Source: Pseudomonadota bacterium
GTDB taxonomy: Bacteria; Pseudomonadota; Gammaproteobacteria; Steroidobacterales; Steroidobacteraceae
Length of the DNA: 47,639 nt
Reading direction: 5' to 3'
NCBI GenBank assembly: GCA_021816775.1
Contig: JAKAXA010000024.1
Span: 1 to 47,639 of the forward strand
Positions 19,800 through 28,146 of this stretch are shown piece after piece. The notes under the pieces are model-generated. The model saw only the letters and a list, made by a program, of their open reading frames with translations, ran no database searches and was not told where the DNA came from. The translations under genes were made by a program, and so were the position numbers. Within the stretch, counting starts at the first letter, position 1. Each line of letters starts with the position of its first letter.

Positions 19800-22472
19800 G
19801 TGCGCGATCATGCAAGAACGAATGTTGTTCGGGTGCGTCAGGCGGGCGCGCTGCTGCACAGAATTATTGTCGCGGGTCTCGGGGCGCTGCCGCTGCTGTT
19901 CGCCGTATCAGCCCACGCCGATGCTCTCGATCGCGTCAGGACGTTTCGGATAAAGCCGGAGTCGCTCCGTCAGGCACTGCTGGATTTCGGGCGACAGGCG
20001 CAGGTGCAGATCATTCTTCGTCGCCTGCCGGGCACTGGCGCTCGGACTGTGGGCGTCGTCGGCCGCATTACGGGCCGCCAGGCGGTGAATCGTCTTCTGC
20101 GAGGCACGGGTCTGGTGTATGCGGTGACGGACCATACGGTAGACGTCTTCCCAACGCAGGCCGGTCCTCATCGCTCTGCCGCGGGTCAAATGCATTCTGG
20201 AACGAAAACGAACCCGAGCGCTGCTGGCTCTGGTCACCGGGGCGGGAGGGCAAAGCGTGTGAACCGGGCGCCGCCGACTCTCCAACAGGTCATCGTCACG
20301 GGGACGCACATCAGTGGCGGGCCGCCACCATCGGAACCCATCATCACCATCACGCGCAGAGAGATTCGCGAGTCCGGGTATCAGACCGTCGAGCAGCTGA
20401 TGGACGCACTACCGGAGAATTTCAATTCGATGGGTTCTGAGCAAAATGGCTTCCAGAGTGAGGTCGACGCGGGCAACTTTGGCTACGGTGCAGCGGTCGA
20501 TCTGTTGGGTCTCGGGTTCGACTCAAGTCTCGTTCTCGTCAACGGACACCGCCTTGCGCCGGCCGGTACCAATGGGGCTTTCACGGACATTTCCGTCATA
20601 CCGCTCAGTGCCGTTAAGCGTGTCGATATCGTCACCGATGGCGCGTCAGCCATCTACGGAGCTGATGCGGTGGGCGGTGTCGTCAACTATATCCTGCGCA
20701 ATCGACAACACGGCGGTGAAACGTCCGTAGAATACGGATCAGTCACTCGGGGCGGGCTGAAAGATTACCGCGTGTCGCAGTCTTTCGGCCTGAACTGGAA
20801 ATCCGGCCACGCTCTGCTGGCCTACGAGTACCACGATGAGACGCCGCTGAACGTGCTTGACAGGCCATTTAGCGCGGCGTCAGCGCCGGGAGACTTGACG
20901 CCGGGGCTGACGCAGAACAGCGTGTATCTGAGCGCGAGCGAGTCCGTAACGGGACGGTGGCGGCTCTATCCGGATGCATTCATCTCTCACCGTCGTGTCA
21001 CGGAAGAGGCTGCCTCAGGGACGGCGCCATTCTACGGACATGCCGATTCCACTCAGTATTCATACGCCCTGGGATCATCGGTGCGCCTTCCACATAGCTG
21101 GACGCTGCATGCGCGTGTGTCATACGGCGGAAACGACACCCATTTTGAGAGCATTGACGGATCCATGGCCGGTGACAACAAATTGGCAACAGCGTCGGTG
21201 AATGCAAATGGTTCGCTCTACAAGTTGCCTGCTGGCAAAATCAAGGGTGCCGTCGGTTTGCAGGTCCGGTACGAGACTCTCTCGAATCTCTTTACTGGGC
21301 TGTACACTGTGACGAACATCAATAAACATCGTTCGGTGGACTCAGCTTTTCTCGAAGGTGATATTCCGGTATTGCCGTCATTTCAAAGCGGAGTCTCTGC
21401 GCCGTCGCTGATAATTGATGTCGCGGGGCGCGTTGATCACTATTCGGACTTTGGCACTTCAGTCAATCCAAGGGTCGGCCTCGCTTGGCGCCCCTTGCGT
21501 GGAGTCAAAATACGAGGCACCGTCAGCTCGTCCTTTAAGGCACCGAATTTCTATGAGCTGTATGGAGCCCGGTATTCGCTATTGGTGAACTCACCAGAAC
21601 CACAGCTTCCTCCGACCAGTAGTGCTGCGCTTCTCTATGTTTCCGGGTCCAATCCGAGGCTCACGGCTGAGAAAGCGACTGAGTGGACCGCGGGATTGGA
21701 TGTCTCGCCGTCGGATATTCCTGGACTTTCAACCAGCGTTACGTACTACCACATTCGATTCAAGCAAAGGATTGTCGACCTCAATATTCCGCTGTTGGCA
21801 GCTCTTGATCAGGGAAATGAGTATTCGGCATACATAGAGCGCAACCCCAGCGCGGCTGAACTGGAGGGTTGGAGAAACGACTATCCGTACAGCAATTTAA
21901 CCGTAATCCCGGGGCTGGGGCCGGCAAGGACGCTGTTGGATGCGGTTGCGATCGTCGACGATCGCTTTCAGAACGTTGGGCAGACTCAGAGCAGCGGAAT
22001 GTTGTCGACTGTGGCGTATGACGGCACATATCGCGGATTCCGATACAACGTGGGATTCAACGGGGCCTATATTTTTGACTTCAAGAACATTGATGTGCCT
22101 GGCGCGAGTGCATACAGCATTCTGAACACTCTCAATAATCCGGTGGACTTCAGAGCGAGGCTCACCGCGGGAGTTCGGCACGCCGCATGGGGGGTCACAG
22201 CGTTTTTGAACTACGTCAATCATTACAGGGATCTGACGACGGGAACCCCGGTTGCCGTCGCGTCCTGGACGACGCTGAACGTCACGGCGTCGTACCGGCT
22301 GTTCAGGGGAATTCCGGATTGGGGAAAGACACGTCTGCTGCTGTCATGTGTCAATTGCCTTGACAGAGCGCCGCCGGCGATTCGGTTGATCAGTGACTAT
22401 TTGGGTTATGACCCGGCGAACGCAAACGCGCTGGGACGCTTCTTGACCGCGACCGTTTCGGTGCGGTGGTAA
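19800..22472 (+). CDS. FecA-type TonB receptor with STN domain (lasso locus 1)
   Basis: An 890-residue receptor. Signal peptide ends near AHA-DAL (about residue 40). The STN signalling domain covers about residues 42-120 (FRIKPESLRQALLDFGRQAQ). The plug begins at LQQVIVTGTHISGG and contains LVLVNGHRLAPAGTNGAF and DGASAIYGADAVGGVVNYIL. The barrel ends ATVSVRW. STN links ligand binding to FecR/FecI. Next to an isopeptidase and lasso maturation genes, the likely ligand is the lasso peptide itself or a cleaved form, which the isopeptidase would then open. Start is GTG 19800. Codon usage is more AT-rich than in the nag genes. Confidence 0.9.
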   Translation: MRDHARTNVVRVRQAGALLHRIIVAGLGALPLLFAVSAHADALDRVRTFRIKPESLRQALLDFGRQAQVQIILRRLPGTGARTVGVVGRITGRQAVNRLLRGTGLVYAVTDHTVDVFPTQAGPHRSAAGQMHSGTKTNPSAAGSGHRGGRAKRVNRAPPTLQQVIVTGTHISGGPPPSEPIITITRREIRESGYQTVEQLMDALPENFNSMGSEQNGFQSEVDAGNFGYGAAVDLLGLGFDSSLVLVNGHRLAPAGTNGAFTDISVIPLSAVKRVDIVTDGASAIYGADAVGGVVNYILRNRQHGGETSVEYGSVTRGGLKDYRVSQSFGLNWKSGHALLAYEYHDETPLNVLDRPFSAASAPGDLTPGLTQNSVYLSASESVTGRWRLYPDAFISHRRVTEEAASGTAPFYGHADSTQYSYALGSSVRLPHSWTLHARVSYGGNDTHFESIDGSMAGDNKLATASVNANGSLYKLPAGKIKGAVGLQVRYETLSNLFTGLYTVTNINKHRSVDSAFLEGDIPVLPSFQSGVSAPSLIIDVAGRVDHYSDFGTSVNPRVGLAWRPLRGVKIRGTVSSSFKAPNFYELYGARYSLLVNSPEPQLPPTSSAALLYVSGSNPRLTAEKATEWTAGLDVSPSDIPGLSTSVTYYHIRFKQRIVDLNIPLLAALDQGNEYSAYIERNPSAAELEGWRNDYPYSNLTVIPGLGPARTLLDAVAIVDDRFQNVGQTQSSGMLSTVAYDGTYRGFRYNVGFNGAYIFDFKNIDVPGASAYSILNTLNNPVDFRARLTAGVRHAAWGVTAFLNYVNHYRDLTTGTPVAVASWTTLNVTASYRLFRGIPDWGKTRLLLSCVNCLDRAPPAIRLISDYLGYDPANANALGRFLTATVSVRW

Positions 22473-22576
22473 ACGGGAGGGCCGCCGCGTCTAGGGGCGA
22501 TGCGGCGACCGACGAACGCGGGTGGCTCGGCGCTGGAGCACTGAGTGCCGCACGGCGCAATTCAATGGAGGTCAGC

Positions 22577-24682
22577 ATGGAACACGAACTGCGGACAGTT
22601 GCGGCTCTGGCGCTATGCGCGATTGCCGCTGGGATTGGAGGCAGTGCACGCGCTGGAGAAGGCATCATCGGTGGCGCGCATGGGGAGCCGAGGATCCTCT
22701 CATATGCGATTTCGCCGAACGGAAAGTGTCTGGCGGAAATTGAGGTCGGTGGGGCGGTCGCTGGTCCACAAGAACACATCGTCGTGAGAGGGCTCCAGAG
22801 CCGAACCGCGAAGGGTCGGACAATCTTTGTGGGTCGCGGTATCGGAACAGTTTATTGGGCAAGCAACAGGGAGATTGTGTTCGCACGATCGAAGAAGGGT
22901 GGGGAGATTATGCTGGAAGATGTCGAAACAGGCGCGAGGCGGCGATTGCTCGGCAGTCGGCATGCGATTTCGATTGCGGCATTTGACCGGCGTCAGGGAC
23001 TGTTGGCGTATGAGTATTCAGAGCCGTGGAGATGGCGCCACCGGGTGTCGGTCCGGGTAACCGACTCGATGACAGTCGAAGAACTCATTGAGCCGGTTTG
23101 GGCCAGATGGCCGGGGACCGAAGTGGTGGGGGCGATAAAGGTTGAGGGGCTGAATTCTCAGCGAGCGGCCCAGGAGATCCGGCTGCGTCTGAGCCGATTT
23201 ACGGCTCCCTTTCCGCCAAGTTTATTATGGAAAGACGGGCGGTTGCTCGCATTCGTATCGGCGATGCACCTTTGGCACACACGGATCTTCGATCTCGAGA
23301 GTGGACGGCGAGCTGACAGAAAGATGCCGTTCTTTCGGTTGCTCGATGAAAGGGCATCCGGAAGCGGAAAATTGGCGGTGTGGGCGACTAGAGTGTGGAG
23401 AAGGCGGTCGCGCATGCGGTGCGGCTGCGGAGGATCGCCGAACGTATTCGTGCTCAACGCTGACGAGCAGGCGAAAAGAATTTCAGCGGCGGCAGATGCT
23501 GGGTTCATATGGAATCTGGGTGGATTTTGGTGGGGCGGTCAAAATCGCCTGTTCGTGCAGGTTATGGGGTACAAGGGCCGCGGAGGCGTAATGAGATGGT
23601 GGCTTGAGGAGGTCAACACCAAGACAAATCGCCTTGTTCGAACGTATTATTGGCCGAGCGGCGATCTTGGGGGAGACTCGTTTCCTTGTGACTTTGATGC
23701 GGACCGCACACGTGCCATCTGCGGCGGTCAGTCCCTGACGAAGCCGCCTGTCCTGGTTGACGTCAATCTCCTGACGGGCGCGATGCGGATATTGGGAAAG
23801 ACGAATCCGGCACAGCACCGATTGAGATTCAAATTTCGAAGGGTGCGGATTCCGACCCGCTTTGGCTTCTCGAGCACTGGGCTTCTGGCGTTGCCGAGCG
23901 GGGCGGAGAAGCACTCTGTTCCGCTTGCTGTGATGGCGTACGGATTCAGCGAAGCATATTCGCGGGATGCTCAATGGATCGCGTCATACCCGGTTGCGAG
24001 ATTTGTGCACGCAGGTATTGCGGTCCTTTTGGTCAACTGGGCTCGGATCGGAGCCGCGAATTTGCATTTGACGCCGTCTGAAGACATGAGACGGTCGCTA
24101 CAGAGTGCAGTGAGTCTGTTTGCGAACGCGGTGCCTGCGGTTCGTGCGACCGGTATTCGGATCAGTCGTGCCATGGTGATGGGATGGAGTTTTGGGGGGC
24201 TGTTTGCGGCGCACGCCATTCAGTCGCTGCATGATTATGTGGCGGCCCAGGTGGGCGACCCGGCGGCATATAATGTTATGCAATACGGGCTCGGAAACGC
24301 GTTCTGGCGAAACATATTACGGTGGAATCTCGGCGGTCCGCCGGTTGGCCGCTACCTTGATAATTACCGATACTTGGACCCGGCCGGTGACGGCCGGCCT
24401 GCGCATGGACCAATTCTCTTTGAATTTGTGAGTAGAAATCCGGATGCAGGACAATTTTTGCAGGAATGGCGGGGGGTCGGAACAGATGTTGAGGCGTTCG
24501 CCTACCGCCGCAGCGTTCATTGGCTCAGTGTGCCGGCGGAGGCTCGTATTTCGCGCTTGAGGAATCTGTATTGGGCAAAACTCAACCTGCTGGGACCGCA
24601 GGCGGTCACGGCTACGCAACTGCACAGTGTGGGGTTGACCGTACCGCCGAAGGGCTGGTGGAACGCTAAGCCGTCGTCCTAG
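22577..24682 (+). CDS. Lasso peptide isopeptidase (S9-like)
   Basis: A 701-residue exported alpha/beta hydrolase with an N-terminal beta-propeller and C-terminal catalytic domain. ATG 22577 has GGAGGT five bases upstream and starts a signal peptide (MEHELRTVAALALCAIAAGI), preferred over a GTG at 22466 that overlaps the receptor stop. The nucleophile is Ser538 in MGWSFGGLFAAH; Asp623 (RNPDAGQF) and His648 (RRSVHWLS) complete a plausible triad. Their spacing resembles AtxE-type isopeptidases, which cleave the macrolactam bond and linearise lasso peptides after uptake. A general prolyl oligopeptidase is the alternative, but the neighbours make the isopeptidase call strong. It converges on gene C with 13 bases between stops. 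Confidence 0.87.
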   Translation: MEHELRTVAALALCAIAAGIGGSARAGEGIIGGAHGEPRILSYAISPNGKCLAEIEVGGAVAGPQEHIVVRGLQSRTAKGRTIFVGRGIGTVYWASNREIVFARSKKGGEIMLEDVETGARRRLLGSRHAISIAAFDRRQGLLAYEYSEPWRWRHRVSVRVTDSMTVEELIEPVWARWPGTEVVGAIKVEGLNSQRAAQEIRLRLSRFTAPFPPSLLWKDGRLLAFVSAMHLWHTRIFDLESGRRADRKMPFFRLLDERASGSGKLAVWATRVWRRRSRMRCGCGGSPNVFVLNADEQAKRISAAADAGFIWNLGGFWWGGQNRLFVQVMGYKGRGGVMRWWLEEVNTKTNRLVRTYYWPSGDLGGDSFPCDFDADRTRAICGGQSLTKPPVLVDVNLLTGAMRILGKTNPAQHRLRFKFRRVRIPTRFGFSSTGLLALPSGAEKHSVPLAVMAYGFSEAYSRDAQWIASYPVARFVHAGIAVLLVNWARIGAANLHLTPSEDMRRSLQSAVSLFANAVPAVRATGIRISRAMVMGWSFGGLFAAHAIQSLHDYVAAQVGDPAAYNVMQYGLGNAFWRNILRWNLGGPPVGRYLDNYRYLDPAGDGRPAHGPILFEFVSRNPDAGQFLQEWRGVGTDVEAFAYRRSVHWLSVPAEARISRLRNLYWAKLNLLGPQAVTATQLHSVGLTVPPKGWWNAKPSS

Positions 24683-24695
24683 AGCGCGAAGTTGC

Positions 24696-26543
24696 TTACC
24701 GGACGATATCAATGTCGAGCCATGTGCGGACCCAGGCTTCTGCGGCGACGCATGCCAACAGGGGGAAGAGGCGTGAGGTTTCGAGTGGGATCGTGCCGCT
24801 GACAAGCGGCTGAAGCGCCTCGCAGTTCAATAGGCCCTTCTGCGCGAGTGTGCCGTTCAGGATGAGCTCGGTTACGAACGATGAACTTTTGTGCAGCAGG
24901 CCCAGCACGTGGTGGGTTGTTTGTCCCTTCAATTCGCGATTGATGATTTCGGCGGGGACGTAATTTGCGAAGGTCCGTCTCGCGAGACCGCGTGTTCTGC
25001 CGCCGCTCAGAAGTTCGTAGATGGGGATGCGCAAGCACTGTTCAACCAGAGGCTGAGAGAGAAGCGGCTGAAGCTCTGTGCTTTCGAGGCTGTCAGGCAG
25101 GGGCCGGAGACGATGGAGAACTTCGGCCAGCAGTATGATCTGCTGACGTTTTCCGGGCGGTACGGTCTTGGTGGCATTCGCCCAGGGATGCTGGATGTAC
25201 GCGCGTAGATCGTCCCGATGAGAGTCGCTTGCCGCGAGGAAAGAATTAGACAGTGCAGGGGTTGCGATGTCGCTCGGCTCGCCATGGATCACGGCTGAAA
25301 GAGCATCCCAGGACAGATGCGGAATGGAACGTCCTGTAAGCCTGGCGGTGTCGCGTAAGACGTCGACCAGACCGCTGCACAATCCTCGGTTCCGGAGAAA
25401 ATCCACAACAGTCAAGTCGGTATTCAGGGCCAGGAACAGATGGTCACCGCCCTCCCCGGACCAGATTGCATCAAATCGTTGCGCCGCCTTCAGCGCGGCG
25501 AAGAATGGTGCCTCGAGCGGCCGGAGCAATGCGGTAATGGTCGGCTTGGCACGCGGCGCAAGCCTCAGACAGGACGCATCGATGGCATGGTGGCCGAATT
25601 CCCATGGCCACTCAACCAGCGACGTGTGTGCCGTGTTCGCCGCGATGCGAGCGTAGCGGCGCTCGTCTTCTGCGGGTCCCGTGGAATAGCGGTTAACACA
25701 CACGACGTGCGGGCGCTTGGGCGCGTGCCGAAGAAGACCGAGTACGAGAGACGAGTCAAAACCTCCCGACAGGCTGTGCACAATCCAATCGTGGATACCG
25801 GCCCACGCATCTATGCAGGACTGCGCCGTATTTCGCAGCTCCTCGCAGCGCAAGTCCAATGACTCACAGGGTTCGGGATCCGCGAATGTAGCGGGATTCC
25901 AGGCTAGTTTTACGCCAAGACGACCTCCGCAGTTGCTCAGGATTTCGCCAGCCAGTAGCTCAAAGACATTCTTCAGGCCTGTCTCGCGGATCTGTAGCTG
26001 GCTGTACGCCAAAAAGCCGGCGATGTACTCCCAGTTGATTTCAAAAGGTGGTATCGAATCGGGTTCACCGCGTCGGTCTGCCAACGCGAGGAAATTGCGT
26101 ACGTCGGAGGAGATCAGAGTAATCCCGCGAACAGTCATGTAGTAGCTCGGAATCATGCCCGAACAGTCGCGTACGACCCACCATTCGCCAGAATGCGGAT
26201 TTGAGATCAGCGCGACGTATGTGCCCCAGTAGTTCTGCGTCAAATGATAAATCGCGCCGGCGCCGGCCTGTGCGAGTCCGAGATCTTCGTTGAGCTCACG
26301 TCCACACATTCGGCGATTCCCTTTCCGATCGAACACAACGCCGAGCATGGATCCGCGTCCGTGACTCAAAGGCTCCGCGGTAAGATATGGTGCTGACGGC
26401 TTTTCCGCATAAACGGCAATGCCATCACGCTGCAATACCGGGTGCCAGGCACGAAGGCACGGCATGCCGAGAAGCAGCACCGCGGCCTGCGCCTGTTCGG
26501 GGTCGCGCTGATTCCAGAGTACCGCCAAATACGGAAAGTCCAC
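24696..26543 (-). CDS. Lasso cyclase, asparagine synthetase-like (C protein)
   Basis: A 615-residue protein of the asparagine synthetase B fold. The glutaminase-like half (residues 1-200) has no catalytic N-terminal Cys (it starts MDFPYLAVLWN), as in lasso C proteins. NYWGTYVAL and WWVVRDCSGMIPSYY are its recognisable strands. The synthetase half has the PP-loop SGGFDSS at about residues 259-265, which binds ATP to adenylate the ring acid before attack by Gly1. GTG 26543 is the start, with AGGGGCGG upstream and 9 bases after the B stop. It is the last gene of the A-B-C operon. A degenerate paralogue lies at 31.8-32.6 kb. Confidence 0.9.
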   Translation of the reverse strand: MDFPYLAVLWNQRDPEQAQAAVLLLGMPCLRAWHPVLQRDGIAVYAEKPSAPYLTAEPLSHGRGSMLGVVFDRKGNRRMCGRELNEDLGLAQAGAGAIYHLTQNYWGTYVALISNPHSGEWWVVRDCSGMIPSYYMTVRGITLISSDVRNFLALADRRGEPDSIPPFEINWEYIAGFLAYSQLQIRETGLKNVFELLAGEILSNCGGRLGVKLAWNPATFADPEPCESLDLRCEELRNTAQSCIDAWAGIHDWIVHSLSGGFDSSLVLGLLRHAPKRPHVVCVNRYSTGPAEDERRYARIAANTAHTSLVEWPWEFGHHAIDASCLRLAPRAKPTITALLRPLEAPFFAALKAAQRFDAIWSGEGGDHLFLALNTDLTVVDFLRNRGLCSGLVDVLRDTARLTGRSIPHLSWDALSAVIHGEPSDIATPALSNSFLAASDSHRDDLRAYIQHPWANATKTVPPGKRQQIILLAEVLHRLRPLPDSLESTELQPLLSQPLVEQCLRIPIYELLSGGRTRGLARRTFANYVPAEIINRELKGQTTHHVLGLLHKSSSFVTELILNGTLAQKGLLNCEALQPLVSGTIPLETSRLFPLLACVAAEAWVRTWLDIDIVR

Positions 26544-26552
26544 GGCCGCCCC

Positions 26553-27260
26553 TCACACCGCCATGATGGGGGTGTATAGATGAGCGCGGTCGATATGTTC
26601 ATTAAGCACGATGCTGCCGTATTGCACCCAGCAGTGCGCGGCGAACGGATCTTCCCGCACGCCGAATATCCAGCGGGTGCGCAGGCTGTGTCGGCGCAGG
26701 TAGAGTGTCAGGGCGAGAGAATCGAACAGGCACAGGCGGTCGCGCGGATACCACGGCCGGATCTCGTGAAAACAGCGGGTCAGTGTCCCGACTCTGCCCA
26801 AGATGTCGGTCTGACGGTCCATTTGGGTCGACTGCGCAGGTGCCGAAATTCTGGCGACGATGCGCCACAGCGGGAGAAGACGCAGTGCGCAATCGGCAGA
26901 CGCTAACGATGAAAGTACGCTCATCCAGCGGCTGCGCGAGCTTGTATCGCGGTGCGCAATGGCTAGCGATGCGAAATCCCCCGCTGCGGGTGGCGGTTGC
27001 GGACGCGGTACGGGAGTTCCGCTCTGATAGGGGCTCAAGATGCCCGCTGCGAGCATATCTTCAGCCAGCGGCGTGGTGTCGGTGCGCAGCATTGCATGCG
27101 CTTCAGGGGCACGGCTAGAGAGCTGCCATCCGTGAATTTGTGGTGCAAGTGCGTCCATCAGTTCTTGCGGTACCGAAAGATAGCGATCCTGACGCAGGTC
27201 GAGAAACATGCAGTTTCGGCCGGTGGTGCAGGCAAAGACAAAGGGTGCGAGCTGATACAC
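26553..27260 (-). CDS. Lasso leader peptidase with fused RRE (B protein)
   Basis: A 235-residue fusion. Residues 1-75 are a PqqD-like RRE that binds the leader (YQLAPFVFAC, MFLDLRQDRYLSV). Residues about 110-235 are the transglutaminase-like B2 protease, with Cys177 (RDRLCLFDSLAL) and His209 (PFAAHCWV); the third member is probably near IVLNEHID. It would remove the leader after Lys12 of the precursor. GTG 27260 is chosen because GAGGAG lies 8 bases upstream and the RRE begins at once. Fused B1-B2 is the usual proteobacterial form. A frameshifted paralogue is at 31.1-31.8 kb. Confidence 0.88.
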   Translation of the reverse strand: MYQLAPFVFACTTGRNCMFLDLRQDRYLSVPQELMDALAPQIHGWQLSSRAPEAHAMLRTDTTPLAEDMLAAGILSPYQSGTPVPRPQPPPAAGDFASLAIAHRDTSSRSRWMSVLSSLASADCALRLLPLWRIVARISAPAQSTQMDRQTDILGRVGTLTRCFHEIRPWYPRDRLCLFDSLALTLYLRRHSLRTRWIFGVREDPFAAHCWVQYGSIVLNEHIDRAHLYTPIMAV

Positions 27261-27297
27261 GGGTGATTCTCCTCGCGGACGGCACGATGGCCCAGGA

Positions 27298-27327
27298 GGC
27301 GGTGCGCGGGCGAAGCCGCGCACCGCC
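27298..27327 (-). promoter_or_regulatory. Hairpin between lasso precursor and B gene
   Basis: A perfect 12-bp inverted repeat (GGCGGTGCGCGG, its complement after a 6-base loop GCGAAG). It lies 7 bases after the precursor stop and 37 bases before the B start. A strong stem here without a T-tract fits a processing or partial-termination site that makes precursor mRNA outnumber maturation mRNA, as described between A and C/B in other lasso operons. Confidence 0.7.
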
Positions 27328-27334
27328 GGTTCCC

Positions 27335-27427
27335 TTAGCGCTGCTGCACACCCACTTCGCCGTTGCTCTCGATGGTGTCGGCCTTCAGCCCTTTGGTCTC
27401 CTGGGAAACACTGCCGTAGTACATCAT
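27335..27427 (-). CDS. Lasso peptide precursor (A)
   Basis: A 30-codon gene with GAGGAG seven bases before ATG 27427 (a second ATG follows at once). The leader is MMYYGSVSQETK. The predicted core is GLKADTIESNGEVGVQQR: Thr at -2, Gly1, and Glu8 as the only acid at ring positions 7-9, giving an 8-residue macrolactam and 10-residue tail. The leader keeps Gly at -8 and Thr at -2, as in the astexin-1 leader end (..ETR-GL..), but is only 12 residues and has no YxxP element upstream. Position directly before B and C fits an A-B-C operon. The core boundary is inferred; mass spectrometry has not been seen. Confidence 0.82.
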   Translation of the reverse strand: MMYYGSVSQETKGLKADTIESNGEVGVQQR

Positions 27428-27499
27428 GGTCGTTCTCCTCAATGGAGTTGGATGGTTGAGTCGGCCATCTGCGGACCGGCGCCGAATCCCGCGGTGGCC

Positions 27500-27533
27500 T
27501 GATCACGGAAATATGACTTTGCTCTTTTGTCAA
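27500..27533 (-). promoter_or_regulatory. Candidate promoter of the lasso A-B-C operon
   Basis: On the minus strand a perfect -35 TTGACA (27533-27528) is followed by an AT-rich stretch with ATATTT about 13 bases on. That spacing is short, so the -10 is uncertain. It lies about 100 bases before the precursor start in the only AT-rich patch of this gap. Confidence 0.35.
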
Positions 27534-27793
27534 GGCGCAACATTCTGTGTTGAATTCTTGCGCCGGCGCAGATCGGGTGGCGGTCGGTGGCAAGACGATC
27601 ATCTCGATGTACCGCATGACAGGTCACGTCAGGAGGGTGGGGATTGCGGCGCTGTGTGATCAGTCGCTTAGGGAGTGAGGATGCCCCTGTTGGCCGGATA
27701 GGTTGGGGACGGGCAGACCGGCGCTTCGGAGTCGGTGCCGCAGCCTGCGGCGGAGGCGTTGCAGTGGCGCGAATCGGCTGGGTTGGGGAGTTT

Positions 27794-27892
27794 AGGGACG
27801 AACTCGTCGAAAACAGGGACGAACTCGTAGTTTGGAGGGACGAAACTGTTGACCGGATGGTGTAAGGTCCGCCACCTCAGGGACGAGTTGTC
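27794..27892. repeat. 21-bp-period array of GGGACGA repeats
   Basis: AGGGACGAACTCGT occurs at 27794-27807 and 27815-27828, AGGGACGAAACTGT at 27836-27849 and AGGGACGAGTTGTC at 27879-27892. The first three start exactly 21 bases apart, two helical turns. They lie in the roughly 720-base gap between the lasso precursor and the transposase-derived gene, which otherwise holds no gene I recognise. Similar GTCCCT-type repeats occur at ends of elements with REP-associated Y1 transposases (recalled, not checked). A regulator-binding array is the alternative. Confidence 0.6.
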
Positions 27893-28146
27893 GATGCGGT
27901 AACAAGGAGGTTGGGAATTGACGGCAGCAACGGACTCAGTGGTTGTGCTTGTGCGCATCACGGGTCTTCGGTCCGCGCGCGTGAGCGGATTGCGCGCATG
28001 CGGTTGTGGATGTAACGTCAATTCGAGAGCAGCGAAGGTGCCGGCGTTTGTCGCAGTCACGACAGATGTTCGGTAAGGGCAGTGTGACCGGCGAGCGTGC
28101 GTCGGATCTGTTGGGGAACGGGGTGACGCGCGCAGGGGGTAGAGGC

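Noticed and set aside
22466-24682. GTG at 22466 as the isopeptidase start, overlapping the receptor stop
   Set aside because: ATG 22577 has a far better ribosome site and begins a proper signal peptide; the extra 37 residues look untranslated.
27439-27627. 62-codon minus-strand frame just upstream of the lasso precursor as an alternative precursor
   Set aside because: It ends 11 bases before the precursor start, shows no Gly/Thr core signature, and contains the candidate promoter.
27794-27892. CRISPR array
   Set aside because: Repeats are 13-14 bases with 7-base spacers and diverge; no cas genes are present.
27668-28060. Minus-strand frame with repeated FVP units that could look like a repetitive peptide
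   Set aside because: The amino-acid repeats only reflect the 21-bp DNA repeats; there is no ribosome site and both strands give repeat-like translations.
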